A DNA stretch of 22,513 nt, taken from an uncultured Formosa sp. (GTDB taxonomy: Bacteria > Bacteroidota > Bacteroidia > Flavobacteriales > Flavobacteriaceae). Made by a program: the position numbers and the translations under genes. How positions within the stretch are numbered: the first letter of the stretch is position 1; each line of letters starts with the position of its first letter. The notes below the pieces were generated by a model. That model had not been told where the DNA came from. It was given only the letters and a program-made list of their open reading frames with translations, and searched no databases. This document shows, in pieces, positions 8,943-16,444 of this stretch. The stretch spans positions 1 to 22,513 of the forward strand of contig CABXZJ010000014.1 of the NCBI GenBank assembly GCA_902516685.1, written 5' to 3'.

Positions 8943-8966
8943 CGTTCGATATTTGTTGAAAACATT

Positions 8967-9506
8967 ATGAGCCAAAAAGTTTTACTGAATCAAAAAGAAG
9001 TAAACATTATCCTCCATCGTCTGGCTTGCCAACTTATTGAAAGACACAGTGACTTTTCTAATTGTATTTTAATTGGAATTCAACCAAGAGGAAAATATTT
9101 GGCCAATAGGATAAACGAATTGTTAATTAGCAATTATAATGTTCCGAAAATTCAAACAGGTTACTTAGATATTACATTTTATAGAGACGATTTTAGGCAC
9201 ACCAATAAAGTGTTAGAACCTAGCTCAACTAAAATGGAATTTTTAGTTGAAAATAAAAATGTAATTTTTATTGACGACGTTTTATATACTGGTAGAAGCA
9301 TTCGTGCAGCTCTCACTGCTATTCAGTCTTATGGTCGCCCTAGTAGTATTGAATTATTAATATTAATTGACCGTCGCTTTAGTCGACATTTGCCGATTCA
9401 GCCTGACTATAGGGGTAGACAAGTTGACGCAATTGATGACGAAAAGGTAATTGTAAATTGGAAAGAAAATAAAGGGGAAGACAGTGTTTATTTAATAAAA
9501 CAATAA
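8967..9506 (+). CDS. pyrR: bifunctional pyr operon regulator / uracil phosphoribosyltransferase PyrR
   Basis: PyrR-type phosphoribosyltransferase. In Firmicutes it binds pyr mRNA in response to UMP and has weak UPRTase activity; in Bacteroidota the regulatory role is not established. ATG 8967 (179 residues) gives the normal start MSQKVLLNQKEV. An upstream in-frame TTG at 8940 overlaps the promoter box and is rejected. The PRPP-binding loop FIDDVLYTGRSIRAAL is at about residues 101-116, and IGIQPRGKYLANRI and the YRDDF segment match the family. The pyrB start follows the stop after three bases, so the two are co-transcribed. The very short predicted leader argues against attenuation in front of this gene. 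Confidence 0.93.
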   Translation: MSQKVLLNQKEVNIILHRLACQLIERHSDFSNCILIGIQPRGKYLANRINELLISNYNVPKIQTGYLDITFYRDDFRHTNKVLEPSSTKMEFLVENKNVIFIDDVLYTGRSIRAALTAIQSYGRPSSIELLILIDRRFSRHLPIQPDYRGRQVDAIDDEKVIVNWKENKGEDSVYLIKQ

Positions 9507-9509
9507 ATT

Positions 9510-10439
9510 ATGAGTACTTTAAGTGTCAATCATTTGTTAGGAATTAAATACTTAAATAAAAAGGATATTGACCTAATTTTTAGCACTGCAGATCATTTTA
9601 AAAAGGTTATTAACCGTCCAATAAAAAAGGTTCCATCACTAAGAGATATTACTATAGCAAATTTATTTTTTGAAAGTTCAACTCGTACTAAACTATCATT
9701 TGAAATTGCTCAAAAACGTTTATCTGCTGAAATAATTAATTTTTCTGAATCTCAATCCTCTGTTAATAAAGGAGAAACTTTAATTGATACAGTTAATAAT
9801 ATTATTTCTATGAAAGTAGATATGGTTGTATTACGTCATCCAAAACCTGGTTCAGCAGATTTTCTAAAACAACACGTAAATTCCATTATTATTAATGCTG
9901 GAGATGGTGCAAATGAACATCCTACTCAGGCTCTATTAGATTCCTATTCAATAAAACAAAAGTTTGGAAGTGTGCAAGGAAAAAAAGTAGTAATCGTTGG
10001 AGATATTTTACATAGTAGAGTAGCATTGTCTAACATATATGCCTTACAACTTCTTGGTGCTGAAGTAATGCTTTGCGGTCCATATTCGCTTATACCAAAG
10101 TACATACAAAACTTAGGAGTAATTGTAGAAACTAATTTACTTAATGCTCTAAAATGGTGTGATGTAGCTAATATGTTAAGAGTTCAAAATGAAAGAATGG
10201 ATTTAAGTTATTTTCCATCTGTTAGGGATTACACTCAACAATATGGTTTAACAATGCCAATTCTTAACCAACTCAATAAAAAAATAGTCGTAATGCATCC
10301 AGGTCCCATTAATAGAGGAGTAGAGCTTACTAGTGAAGTGGCTGACTCTAGCCAAGCAATTATTTTAGATCAAGTTGAAAATGGTGTTGCTATTAGAATG
10401 GCTGTAACCTATTTATTAGCTTCAAAAATTAAGTCTTAG
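9510..10439 (+). CDS. pyrB: aspartate carbamoyltransferase catalytic subunit
   Basis: Catalyses carbamoyl phosphate plus L-aspartate to N-carbamoyl-L-aspartate, the committed step of pyrimidine synthesis. The 309 residues include the carbamoyl-phosphate loop SSTRTK (56-61), HPTQALLD (137-144), the Rossmann-like VVIVGDILHSRVALSN, and HPGPINRGVEL (263-273). These are all diagnostic for the ATCase catalytic chain rather than for ornithine carbamoyltransferase. No pyrI (regulatory chain) is adjacent. It follows pyrR by three bases, and the next reading frame begins at the base after its stop codon, so it sits in a compact operon. Confidence 0.96.
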   Translation: MSTLSVNHLLGIKYLNKKDIDLIFSTADHFKKVINRPIKKVPSLRDITIANLFFESSTRTKLSFEIAQKRLSAEIINFSESQSSVNKGETLIDTVNNIISMKVDMVVLRHPKPGSADFLKQHVNSIIINAGDGANEHPTQALLDSYSIKQKFGSVQGKKVVIVGDILHSRVALSNIYALQLLGAEVMLCGPYSLIPKYIQNLGVIVETNLLNALKWCDVANMLRVQNERMDLSYFPSVRDYTQQYGLTMPILNQLNKKIVVMHPGPINRGVELTSEVADSSQAIILDQVENGVAIRMAVTYLLASKIKS

Positions 10440-10772
10440 TTGAATTTTGAAATTACAGATGAAACAGCCATTATATTTAAATCAAGTGATTTGAAGAGAG
10501 ATTTTGTGACCAATTTTAAAGATGTTTACGCTAAGTTAAAGCAAAAAAACATCATTTTAATACTATCAGAAAGCCAAATATTAAACAATGACTTAATTGA
10601 AAATATTTTAGAAATCTCCCACACTCACAACAAAGGAAAATATTCTTTTGTATTTGTTTCAGATCATACTAATCCAAATGAAATTAAAGCTGAAATTTCA
10701 TGGGCACCAACCTTACAGGAGGCTTTTGATATTATTGAAATTGAAGAAATACAAAGAGACTTAGAATTTTAA
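10440..10772 (+). CDS. small conserved protein between pyrB and rnz
   Basis: A 110-residue soluble protein of unassigned function. The start is a TTG directly after the pyrB TAG; no ATG occurs in frame near the beginning, and the next gene also uses TTG. The sequence alternates short strands and helices (IILILSESQIL, YSFVFVSD) and ends in an acidic tail, TLQEAFDIIEIEEIQRDLEF. From memory, Bacteroidota commonly have a protein with a similar EA.DIIEMEEIERDLGF ending just before ribonuclease Z, so this looks like a conserved operon member and not a spurious frame. The strand-helix layout resembles a STAS-like fold, but that is only an impression. No catalytic motif is visible. Position suggests a link to RNase Z or pyrimidine synthesis. 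Confidence 0.75.
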   Translation: MNFEITDETAIIFKSSDLKRDFVTNFKDVYAKLKQKNIILILSESQILNNDLIENILEISHTHNKGKYSFVFVSDHTNPNEIKAEISWAPTLQEAFDIIEIEEIQRDLEF

Positions 10773-10787
10773 AAAAAAATATTTTAA

Positions 10788-11693
10788 TTGAAATTAACTA
10801 TTATTGGTTGCTACAGCGCCACTCCACGAATCGTTGGTCAGACAACTTCTCAGATTTTAGAAAGTCGTGGTCATGTTTTTTTGATAGATTGTGGTGAAGG
10901 AACACAATTAGAGTTAAGACGACATAAAGTCAAATTTAATCTAATTAAACATATTTTTATATCGCATTTACATGGTGATCATTATTTTGGCTTAATTGGT
11001 CTTATTTCTACGTTTAGATTGTTAAATCGTGAGACTGATTTACATATATATGGACCAAAGGGAATAAAGGAAATTATCTTAATTCAGTTAAAAAAATCAA
11101 ATTCCTGGACTAATTTTAATTTATATTTTCATGAACTTGAAAATTCATATTCTGAGCTTTTATTTGAGGACAATAGGATTGAAGTTTTTACCATCCCTTT
11201 AGATCACAGAATATATACAAATGGTTTTTTATTTAAAGAAAAGCCGTTCGACAGACAATTGTTAATTAATGAAATAAAAGCAAATAATATTGATAAGGCT
11301 TATTTTCGTAAGTTAAAGCAGGGTAGTGATGTTTACAATAAAGAAGGTAAACTTATTAAAAACTCTTTAGTTACAACAATCGGAAGAAAAAGTAAAAGTT
11401 ATGCTTTTTGTAGTGATACAGCATACAATGAATGTATATTACCATTAATTAAAAATGTTGATGTTTTGTACCATGAATCTACTTTTTTAGATCTCCATAA
11501 AAATCTTTGTATAAAAACTAAACATTCAACAGCCAAACAAGCAGCCATTATTGCAAAAAAGGCATGTGCTTCAAAATTAATTCTTGGTCATTATTCATCA
11601 AGATACAAAGACTTACAATTATTTAAAGCTGAGGCTAATACAATATTTGATAATGTATTATTGGCCAATGATGGTATTAGTTTCAATTTTTGA
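10788..11693 (+). CDS. rnz: ribonuclease Z (tRNA 3' endonuclease)
   Basis: RNase Z removes 3' trailers from tRNA precursors. It is a metallo-beta-lactamase-fold enzyme with two zinc ions. The 301-residue protein starts at TTG 10788 (MKLTIIGCYSATPR is the family N-terminus; no ATG is available). Zinc ligands are visible: His60, His62, Asp64 and His65 in SHLHGDH, His140 in PLDHR, Asp210 in FCSDTAYN and His268 in LGHYSSRY. The exosite region around residues 150-190 (KPFDRQLL...LKQGSDV) also matches the short-form enzyme. It is the last gene of the pyrR-pyrB run, 15 bases after the preceding frame, and converges on a minus-strand gene with only six bases between the stops. Confidence 0.95.
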   Translation: MKLTIIGCYSATPRIVGQTTSQILESRGHVFLIDCGEGTQLELRRHKVKFNLIKHIFISHLHGDHYFGLIGLISTFRLLNRETDLHIYGPKGIKEIILIQLKKSNSWTNFNLYFHELENSYSELLFEDNRIEVFTIPLDHRIYTNGFLFKEKPFDRQLLINEIKANNIDKAYFRKLKQGSDVYNKEGKLIKNSLVTTIGRKSKSYAFCSDTAYNECILPLIKNVDVLYHESTFLDLHKNLCIKTKHSTAKQAAIIAKKACASKLILGHYSSRYKDLQLFKAEANTIFDNVLLANDGISFNF

Positions 11694-11714
11694 AGATTTT
11701 TAAAATTTTTCAAA
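11689..11714. other. AT-rich dyad over the convergent rnz / TIGR02757 stop codons
   Basis: TTTGAAGA at 11689-11696 pairs with TTTTTCAAA at 11706-11714 (eight pairs including one G-U, with one unpaired base). The dyad covers the stop codon of rnz and the last codons of the opposing gene. It could serve as a weak bidirectional terminator in a six-base gap that has no room for a normal one. No clean T tract follows on either strand. Confidence 0.3.
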
Positions 11715-12497
11715 CACTCCAAGACCAAATAAAGCAAAATCATATTTGGCAGGGTCATTCGGATCTAGTTTACGAAGCTTTTGATCTAATTCCTCTAGAG
11801 CTTTTGAGTCATTATTTTTTCTTTTTATTAATCCAAGTTTTCTTGCTACATTGCCCGAATGTACATCAAGAGGACATGATAGAATTGATTGTGAGATATC
11901 GTTCCATATTCCTATATCAACTCCAGAGCTATCTTTCCTGACAAGCCATCTCAACATCATATTAAGTCTTTTACAAGCTGATCCCTTTTTTGGGTCGCCA
12001 ACGTGTTTTTCGGTTCTTATTGCATGTTCTAGCGAAAAAAATATTTTTTTAAACTCATGAATACTTGGTTGGACACTTGAGCTAGAGGTATTCATCCTAA
12101 ATACAGTTTCCATACTGCCGTAATTCTTATAAATATTTTGTAATCCTTTTATGAAATATTTTAAATCTATCGAATTGAAAGTTCGATGAACAAAATAATC
12201 AAACGATTTTAAATTTGAATCATTATGATTCATAACAAAATCATATGGTGAATTACCCATTAGGTTCATTATTTTATTTGCATTCTTAATAATCATTTTA
12301 CGATTGCCCCAAGCAATTGTTGCAGTAAGAAATGCCGAAATTTCTATATCATATTTAGATTTATATTTTTTGGGGATTTGAATTGGATCGTCTTTAATGA
12401 ATCGTGGAGTATTATATTGCTCAACTTTTTCATCTAAAAATTGTTTTAACGATTGAAAACTTAATCTGTTCTTGTATTTAGATTGAAATTTGGCCAT
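11700..12497 (-). CDS. TIGR02757/DUF2400 family protein
   Basis: A 265-residue protein of the family annotated as TIGR02757, conserved in Bacteroidota and some other phyla, with no established function. I choose ATG 12497 (MAKFQSKYKN); a TTG 36 bases upstream would overlap lolD further. Family blocks seen: FLDEKVEQYN, FIKDDPIQIP, DIEISAFLTATIAWGNRKMI, NSPYDFV, KGSACKRLNMMLRWLVR, PLDVHSGNVARKLGL and DPAKYDFALFGLG. The PLDVHSGNVARKLGL block (Asp211) resembles the VDTHVxRVxxRLG helix of endonuclease III-type DNA glycosylases, where that Asp is catalytic; this is my inference. It lies downstream of lolD, overlapping it by 20 bases, so the two are probably co-transcribed. The fragmentary plus-strand frames inside it are shadows. 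Confidence 0.85.
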   Translation of the reverse strand: MAKFQSKYKNRLSFQSLKQFLDEKVEQYNTPRFIKDDPIQIPKKYKSKYDIEISAFLTATIAWGNRKMIIKNANKIMNLMGNSPYDFVMNHNDSNLKSFDYFVHRTFNSIDLKYFIKGLQNIYKNYGSMETVFRMNTSSSSVQPSIHEFKKIFFSLEHAIRTEKHVGDPKKGSACKRLNMMLRWLVRKDSSGVDIGIWNDISQSILSCPLDVHSGNVARKLGLIKRKNNDSKALEELDQKLRKLDPNDPAKYDFALFGLGVFEKF

Positions 12498-13140
12498 CAA
12501 CAATAGATATTTTTCGATCTGCCATTTCTGCAAAGTCTTTATTGTGGGTTACAATTAAAAAAGTATATCCGAAAGAATCTCGTAATTTAAAAAAAAGCTT
12601 ATGTAATTTATCAGCAGCATTGCTATCTAAGTTTCCTGATGGTTCATCTGCTAAAATCAATGATGGATTATTTATCAATGCACGTGCAACTGCTACTCGC
12701 TGTTGCTCACCTCCTGAAAGTTCACTGGGCTTGTGATTTAGTCTTTTACTTAACCCTAAAAAATTTAATAATTCTTTAGCCTTATTTTCAGCTTCTTCTT
12801 TTGATATTCCCTTAATGAAAGCTGGAATACAAACATTTTCGATTGAACTAAATTCAGGTAAAAGTTGATGAAACTGGAAAATAAAACCAATATTTTCATT
12901 TCGAAATTTCGCAATCTGATTTTCATTTAATCCTAATACCTCAGTTTTATTAATTTCTAATTTACATAGTTTTTTTTGTGTCGGTGGGGTTAAAGTTCCT
13001 AAAATTTGAAGTAAAGTTGTTTTGCCGGCACCAGAAGATCCAACAATCGAAATAATTTCACCTTTTTTAACCTCTAAGTTTACCCCTTTAAGAACTTCAA
13101 TCTCATTATAATTCTTATATATGTTTTCGGCTTTGACCAT
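12478..13140 (-). CDS. lolD: ABC transporter ATP-binding protein, LolD/MacB type
   Basis: ATPase subunit of a type VII ABC transporter; LolD with LolC/E releases lipoproteins from the inner membrane for the outer membrane. ATG 13140 (220 residues) gives the family start MVKAENIYKNY; an upstream TTG is not needed. Walker A GSSGAGKTT is at residues 34-42 (Lys40), the Q-loop region has FQFHQLLPEFS, signature LSGGEQQR at 141-148, Walker B ILADEPSGNLDS (165-167 DEP), and the H-loop is LIVTHNKDFA. The LLPEFS and NLDS features are shared by LolD, MacB and FtsE-like proteins, and no permease gene is adjacent, so the Lol assignment is likely but not proven. Its end overlaps the next gene by 20 bases. 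It is divergent from msrA across a 79-base gap. Confidence 0.82.
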   Translation of the reverse strand: MVKAENIYKNYNEIEVLKGVNLEVKKGEIISIVGSSGAGKTTLLQILGTLTPPTQKKLCKLEINKTEVLGLNENQIAKFRNENIGFIFQFHQLLPEFSSIENVCIPAFIKGISKEEAENKAKELLNFLGLSKRLNHKPSELSGGEQQRVAVARALINNPSLILADEPSGNLDSNAADKLHKLFFKLRDSFGYTFLIVTHNKDFAEMADRKISIVDGQISI

Positions 13141-13208
13141 ATTATGTAAATTTAGATAAATAGTCTTACAATTCAATCAAATTTTTATTTTTTGCAAAAT
13201 TCTTTTAC

Positions 13209-13216
13209 TAAATTTG
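13209..13216 (+). promoter_or_regulatory. -7 promoter box before msrA
   Basis: TAAATTTG fits TAnnTTTG. A start point about seven bases downstream would be near 13223, after the first ATG (13220) and before the second (13235), so it bears on the msrA start choice. A TTTG at 13191-13194 is only 14 bases upstream, shorter than the usual -33 spacing. Confidence 0.35.
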
Positions 13217-13219
13217 TTA

Positions 13220-13777
13220 ATGAATCATATTTATATGGAACAAGCTATATTTTGTGGTGGATGCTTTTGGTGTACAGAAGCAATTTTCAAACGTCTAAAC
13301 GGAGTAATAAGTATAACTCCAGGATATACAGGTGGTAATATTAAAAACCCTGCTTACAGAGAAGTTTGTGAGGGGACAACTGGACACGCAGAAGGTGTTA
13401 GTGTATTTTATGATTCAAGCGAAATATCATATGAAGATCTGCTAGAAATTTTTTTTTCAACTCATAATCCAACGACTCTCAATAGACAAGGAAATGATCT
13501 AGGTGAGCAATATAGGTCTGCGATTTTTTATATAAATGAGAGTCAAAAAATATCGGCTAAAAAATATATTAATTTTTTGGAAAAATCCAAAGTTTTTAAT
13601 CAATCAATAGTAACTGTACTCAAGCCATTTGATATTTTTTATGATGCAGAAGATTTGCATAAAGACTATTATGATCAAAATAAAAATCAGCCATACTGCC
13701 AATTTACAATATCTCCTAAAATTAAATTATTAAATAAAAAGTTTAGTAATAAGATTGACGATAAATTTAAATCCTAA
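13220..13777 (+). CDS. msrA: peptide-methionine (S)-S-oxide reductase MsrA
   Basis: MsrA reduces methionine-S-sulfoxide in oxidised proteins, using a catalytic cysteine recycled through thioredoxin. The protein has the catalytic GGCFWC (Cys15 by this start), the GYTGGNIKNPAYREVCEGTTGHAEGV block, and the C-terminal LHKDYYDQNKNQPYCQFTISPK. Two ATGs are possible: 13220 (185 residues) and 13235 (180 residues, beginning MEQAIFCGGCFW, where family similarity starts). If the box at 13209-13216 is the promoter, 13235 is the better start. It is separate from the broken msrB at the window start; in many bacteria the two enzymes are neighbours or fused. It is divergent from lolD and convergent with the DUF6787-like gene. 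Confidence 0.94.
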   Translation: MNHIYMEQAIFCGGCFWCTEAIFKRLNGVISITPGYTGGNIKNPAYREVCEGTTGHAEGVSVFYDSSEISYEDLLEIFFSTHNPTTLNRQGNDLGEQYRSAIFYINESQKISAKKYINFLEKSKVFNQSIVTVLKPFDIFYDAEDLHKDYYDQNKNQPYCQFTISPKIKLLNKKFSNKIDDKFKS

Positions 13778-13796
13778 TTGGATTTTATTGTTTTTT
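13769..13796 (+). terminator. weak Rho-independent terminator after msrA
   Basis: AAATCC (13769-13774) and GGATTT (13780-13785) form a six-base stem around a five-base loop that contains the msrA stop codon, followed by the T-rich TTATTGTTTTTT. The stem is short, so it may be leaky. It also overlaps the last codon of the convergent minus-strand gene. Confidence 0.4.
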
Positions 13797-14327
13797 CTCG
13801 AAAAATATTCCCAGACCAAAACGCTTAAGTATTTTCTTTTCAAATTTCCAAAAAAATTCGAATTGCCCTAAAAGCCATCCCCAAAAAATTAGCAAAATTT
13901 GATAAAATATAAGGCTTACAAAAATAAATATCAACCAATAAACAAATGTATTTAGATTTTTAAATGATGAGTCTATTAATTTAACTACTGGTCGACTAAT
14001 TAACATTGAAGAAGAACCCGTTATTGCAAAAACTATAAAAATTCGAATAAGCTCCCAACGCTGATCGACAATCCATTTATTTTCTAATTTTATAATTGAG
14101 TAGATTACGATCTTTAAAAATAGATAATAGATTGCAACGAAATATGAAATAATAAGAAAGTGAGATAGATAATATGAATCTATTTGATTAAACCAATTAA
14201 TGGGGAATAATTTTACTAACCTAATACTGGTGAATCCAAGAAGTAATACTCCAGCAAATGGAAATAATAACTGCCAATTTTGTGTAATTTCCCAGTAATT
14301 CTTAAAATCTGCAATAAGTTTTTTCAT
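13785..14327 (-). CDS. DUF6787-like integral membrane protein
   Basis: A 180-residue membrane protein of unknown function. Four hydrophobic segments are predicted at about residues 20-41, 53-79, 91-109 and 127-155, ending in a basic tail (FEKKILKRFGLG). The second half (RWELIRIFIVFAITGSSS ... YQILLIFWGWLLGQFEFFW) matches what I remember of the flavobacterial DUF6787 family, often found near serA/serC. The two halves look related to each other: aligned without gaps, residues 12-34 and 85-107 share W, Q, W, L, F, G and S at equivalent positions. It lies 71 bases downstream of the serA-like gene in the same direction and could be the last gene of that transcript. No catalytic motif is visible. 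Confidence 0.75.
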   Translation of the reverse strand: MKKLIADFKNYWEITQNWQLLFPFAGVLLLGFTSIRLVKLFPINWFNQIDSYYLSHFLIISYFVAIYYLFLKIVIYSIIKLENKWIVDQRWELIRIFIVFAITGSSSMLISRPVVKLIDSSFKNLNTFVYWLIFIFVSLIFYQILLIFWGWLLGQFEFFWKFEKKILKRFGLGIFFEKKQ

Positions 14328-14398
14328 CCTAAATTTCTATCAATCATGAATAATTAAACAATTAAATATTTTTAAAAGAGAAGTAGTGGTTAAAGATA

Positions 14399-15349
14399 TT
14401 ATTTTAATAATTTAATTATTTGTGTTGCTAATTCAGAGCCAATACGTTTTTGTGCTTGAGTAGTTGCGGCACCAATGTGAGGACTTAAAGATATATTGTT
14501 AGTCATTAGTACTTGAACTGATGGTGTTGGTTCATTTTCGAAAGTATCAACACCTGCGAAGCTTAATTTCCCAGATTTTAAAGCATTTACCAAAGCTACT
14601 TCATCTACAACACCACCACGAGCTGCATTTACTAGGCCAGCACCATCTTTCATTAATTCAATTTCGTTTGATCCTATGACAAACTCTTTTTGGGCCGGTA
14701 CATGAAGTGTTATAAAATCAGCTTCTTTCAAAACACTTTCCTTAGACTGTATATTAATATCAAAATTTAAACTTTTTTCATCGAAAAATGGAACTTTGAT
14801 GCTTACTTTTTCCAAAAAAGGGTCAAATGCGATAACTTTCATTCCAAGACCTATGCCAATTTTAGCAGTAGCTTGACCTATACGACCAAAGCCTATGATT
14901 CCTAAAGTTTTACCTCTAAGTTCTGTTCCTTTTGAATAAGCTTTTTTGAGTACTTTAAATTTCGAATCTCCGTCCAAAGGCATATTACGATTGGATTCAT
15001 ATAAAAACCGAACTCCAGAGAAAAGGTGAGCAAATACTAACTCCGCAACGGATTCTGATGAAGCAGAAGGGGTATTTATCACATGTAATCCTTTATCTCT
15101 TGCGTATTTAACGTCAATATTATCCATACCAACTCCACCGCGACCAATGATTTTTAGACTAGGGCAGGAGTCTATTAAATCTTTTCTTACTTTTGTAGCA
15201 CTTCTAACCAGTAAAACTGTAATGCTTTCTTTGTTGATAAAGCTCTTTAATTGCTCTTGAGCAACTGTAATTGTAATAACTTCAAATCCGCCAGCCTCTA
15301 GTTCTTTAATGCCATTATTTGAAATACCGTCATTTGCTAATATTTTCAT
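14399..15349 (-). CDS. serA: D-2-hydroxyacid dehydrogenase (3-phosphoglycerate dehydrogenase-like)
   Basis: NAD-dependent D-2-hydroxyacid dehydrogenase, most likely oxidising 3-phosphoglycerate to 3-phosphohydroxypyruvate, the first step of serine synthesis. The 316 residues contain substrate-loop GRGGVGMDNID (69-79), the Rossmann motif GFGRIG (153-158) with acidic Asp176 for NAD, and the catalytic set Arg244 (NAARGG), Glu273 (FENEP) and His291 (SPHIGAAT). It is a short form with no C-terminal ACT domain, so serine feedback by the usual route is not expected. The start is six bases after the serC stop, so the two are one operon, which strongly supports the serine assignment. 4-phosphoerythronate (PdxB-like) is an alternative substrate. 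Confidence 0.88.
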   Translation of the reverse strand: MKILANDGISNNGIKELEAGGFEVITITVAQEQLKSFINKESITVLLVRSATKVRKDLIDSCPSLKIIGRGGVGMDNIDVKYARDKGLHVINTPSASSESVAELVFAHLFSGVRFLYESNRNMPLDGDSKFKVLKKAYSKGTELRGKTLGIIGFGRIGQATAKIGIGLGMKVIAFDPFLEKVSIKVPFFDEKSLNFDINIQSKESVLKEADFITLHVPAQKEFVIGSNEIELMKDGAGLVNAARGGVVDEVALVNALKSGKLSFAGVDTFENEPTPSVQVLMTNNISLSPHIGAATTQAQKRIGSELATQIIKLLK

Positions 15350-15355
15350 ATTTAT

Positions 15356-16417
15356 TTATGCTTTTCTTTCTAGTTCGTTCATAACTTCTACTAAAACCTG
15401 AACACTTTCTAGTTTCAAGGCATTGTACATTGAGGCTCTGTAACCACCCACGCTACGGTGACCATTTAAACCATTAATTCCAGCTTCTCTACACATGGTG
15501 TCAAAACTGTCTTTTAAATCCTCATTTTTAAGAATAAAGGTTGCATTCATTGTTGAGCGGTCTACTTTTGCTGCAAAACCATCAAAGAGTGGGTTTAAAT
15601 CAATTTCAGAATACATTAAACGGGCTTTCTTTTCATTTTCTTTTTCAATAGATTTAATTCCGCCTTTGTTCTTTAACCATTGTAAATTAAGCATTGATGT
15701 GTAAACCGGAAATACTGGCGGTGTGTTAAACATGCTACCTTTACTTATTTGAACCTTATAATCCATCATAGATGGAATTTTTCGAGATACCTTTCCCAAA
15801 ATATCTTCACGGACTATAACTAAAGTAGTCCCTGCAGGACCCATATTTTTTTGTGCACCAGCATAAATTAATCCAAACTTTGAAAAGTCAACAGATCTAG
15901 AGAAAATATCGCTACTCATATCACAAACTATTGGAATATCACATTCAGGAAAGTCTTTAATTTGAGTTCCAAAAATTGTATTGTTTGAAGTACAATGAAA
16001 ATAATCATACTCCATTGGTATATCATATCCTTTAGGGATATAATTGTAATTGGCATCTTTTGATGAAGCAACCTCCAAGACATCGTCAAAGATACGAGCC
16101 TCTTTAATTGCTTTATCACTCCATGTCCCTGTATTTAAATAAGCAGCTTTTTTTTCTAACAAATTTAAAGCAACAGCCAAGAATTGGGTACTTGCTCCAC
16201 CTTGTAAAAATAAAGCTTTGTAGCCCATACCTTCTAAGCCTAGCAATTCAACTGAAAGTGCTCTAGCTTTTTCCATAATATCAACAAATGCTTTACTGCG
16301 GTGAGATATTTCTAACAGTGATAAACCATTATCATATCCCATTACAGCCTTAGCAGATTCATCAATTACCACTTGTGGCAACACGCAAGGTCCAGCACTA
16401 AAATTATGTCTTTTCAT
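15356..16417 (-). CDS. serC: phosphoserine aminotransferase
   Basis: PLP enzyme that converts 3-phosphohydroxypyruvate and glutamate to O-phosphoserine, and also acts in pyridoxal phosphate synthesis in some bacteria. The 353-residue protein begins MKRHNFSAGPCVLP, typical for SerC. GGASTQF (74-80) binds the cofactor phosphate and CDMSSDIFSR carries the aspartate for the PLP ring nitrogen. The PLP lysine is Lys190 in GAQKNMGPAG, and the C-terminal GHRSVGGYRASMYNAL is diagnostic. It starts an operon with the serA-like gene. The 83-base gap from the upstream acyl-CoA reductase contains an inverted repeat and could hold a promoter. Confidence 0.96.
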   Translation of the reverse strand: MKRHNFSAGPCVLPQVVIDESAKAVMGYDNGLSLLEISHRSKAFVDIMEKARALSVELLGLEGMGYKALFLQGGASTQFLAVALNLLEKKAAYLNTGTWSDKAIKEARIFDDVLEVASSKDANYNYIPKGYDIPMEYDYFHCTSNNTIFGTQIKDFPECDIPIVCDMSSDIFSRSVDFSKFGLIYAGAQKNMGPAGTTLVIVREDILGKVSRKIPSMMDYKVQISKGSMFNTPPVFPVYTSMLNLQWLKNKGGIKSIEKENEKKARLMYSEIDLNPLFDGFAAKVDRSTMNATFILKNEDLKDSFDTMCREAGINGLNGHRSVGGYRASMYNALKLESVQVLVEVMNELERKA

Positions 16418-16444
16418 TTATTAGTTATTTGGCAATAAATTAGA

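Noticed and set aside
8940..8966. TTG start for pyrR upstream of the ATG
   Set aside because: It lies inside a TAnnTTTG promoter box and adds nine residues not typical of PyrR; ATG 8967 gives the normal N-terminus.
11690..12060. Plus-strand reading frames opposite the TIGR02757 gene
   Set aside because: They are shadows of a well-conserved minus-strand gene and show no family resemblance or promoter.
13141..13176. Longer N-terminus for the LolD-like ATPase from a TTG
   Set aside because: Family similarity begins at MVKAENIYKNY (ATG 13140); the extra residues have no resemblance to ABC ATPases.
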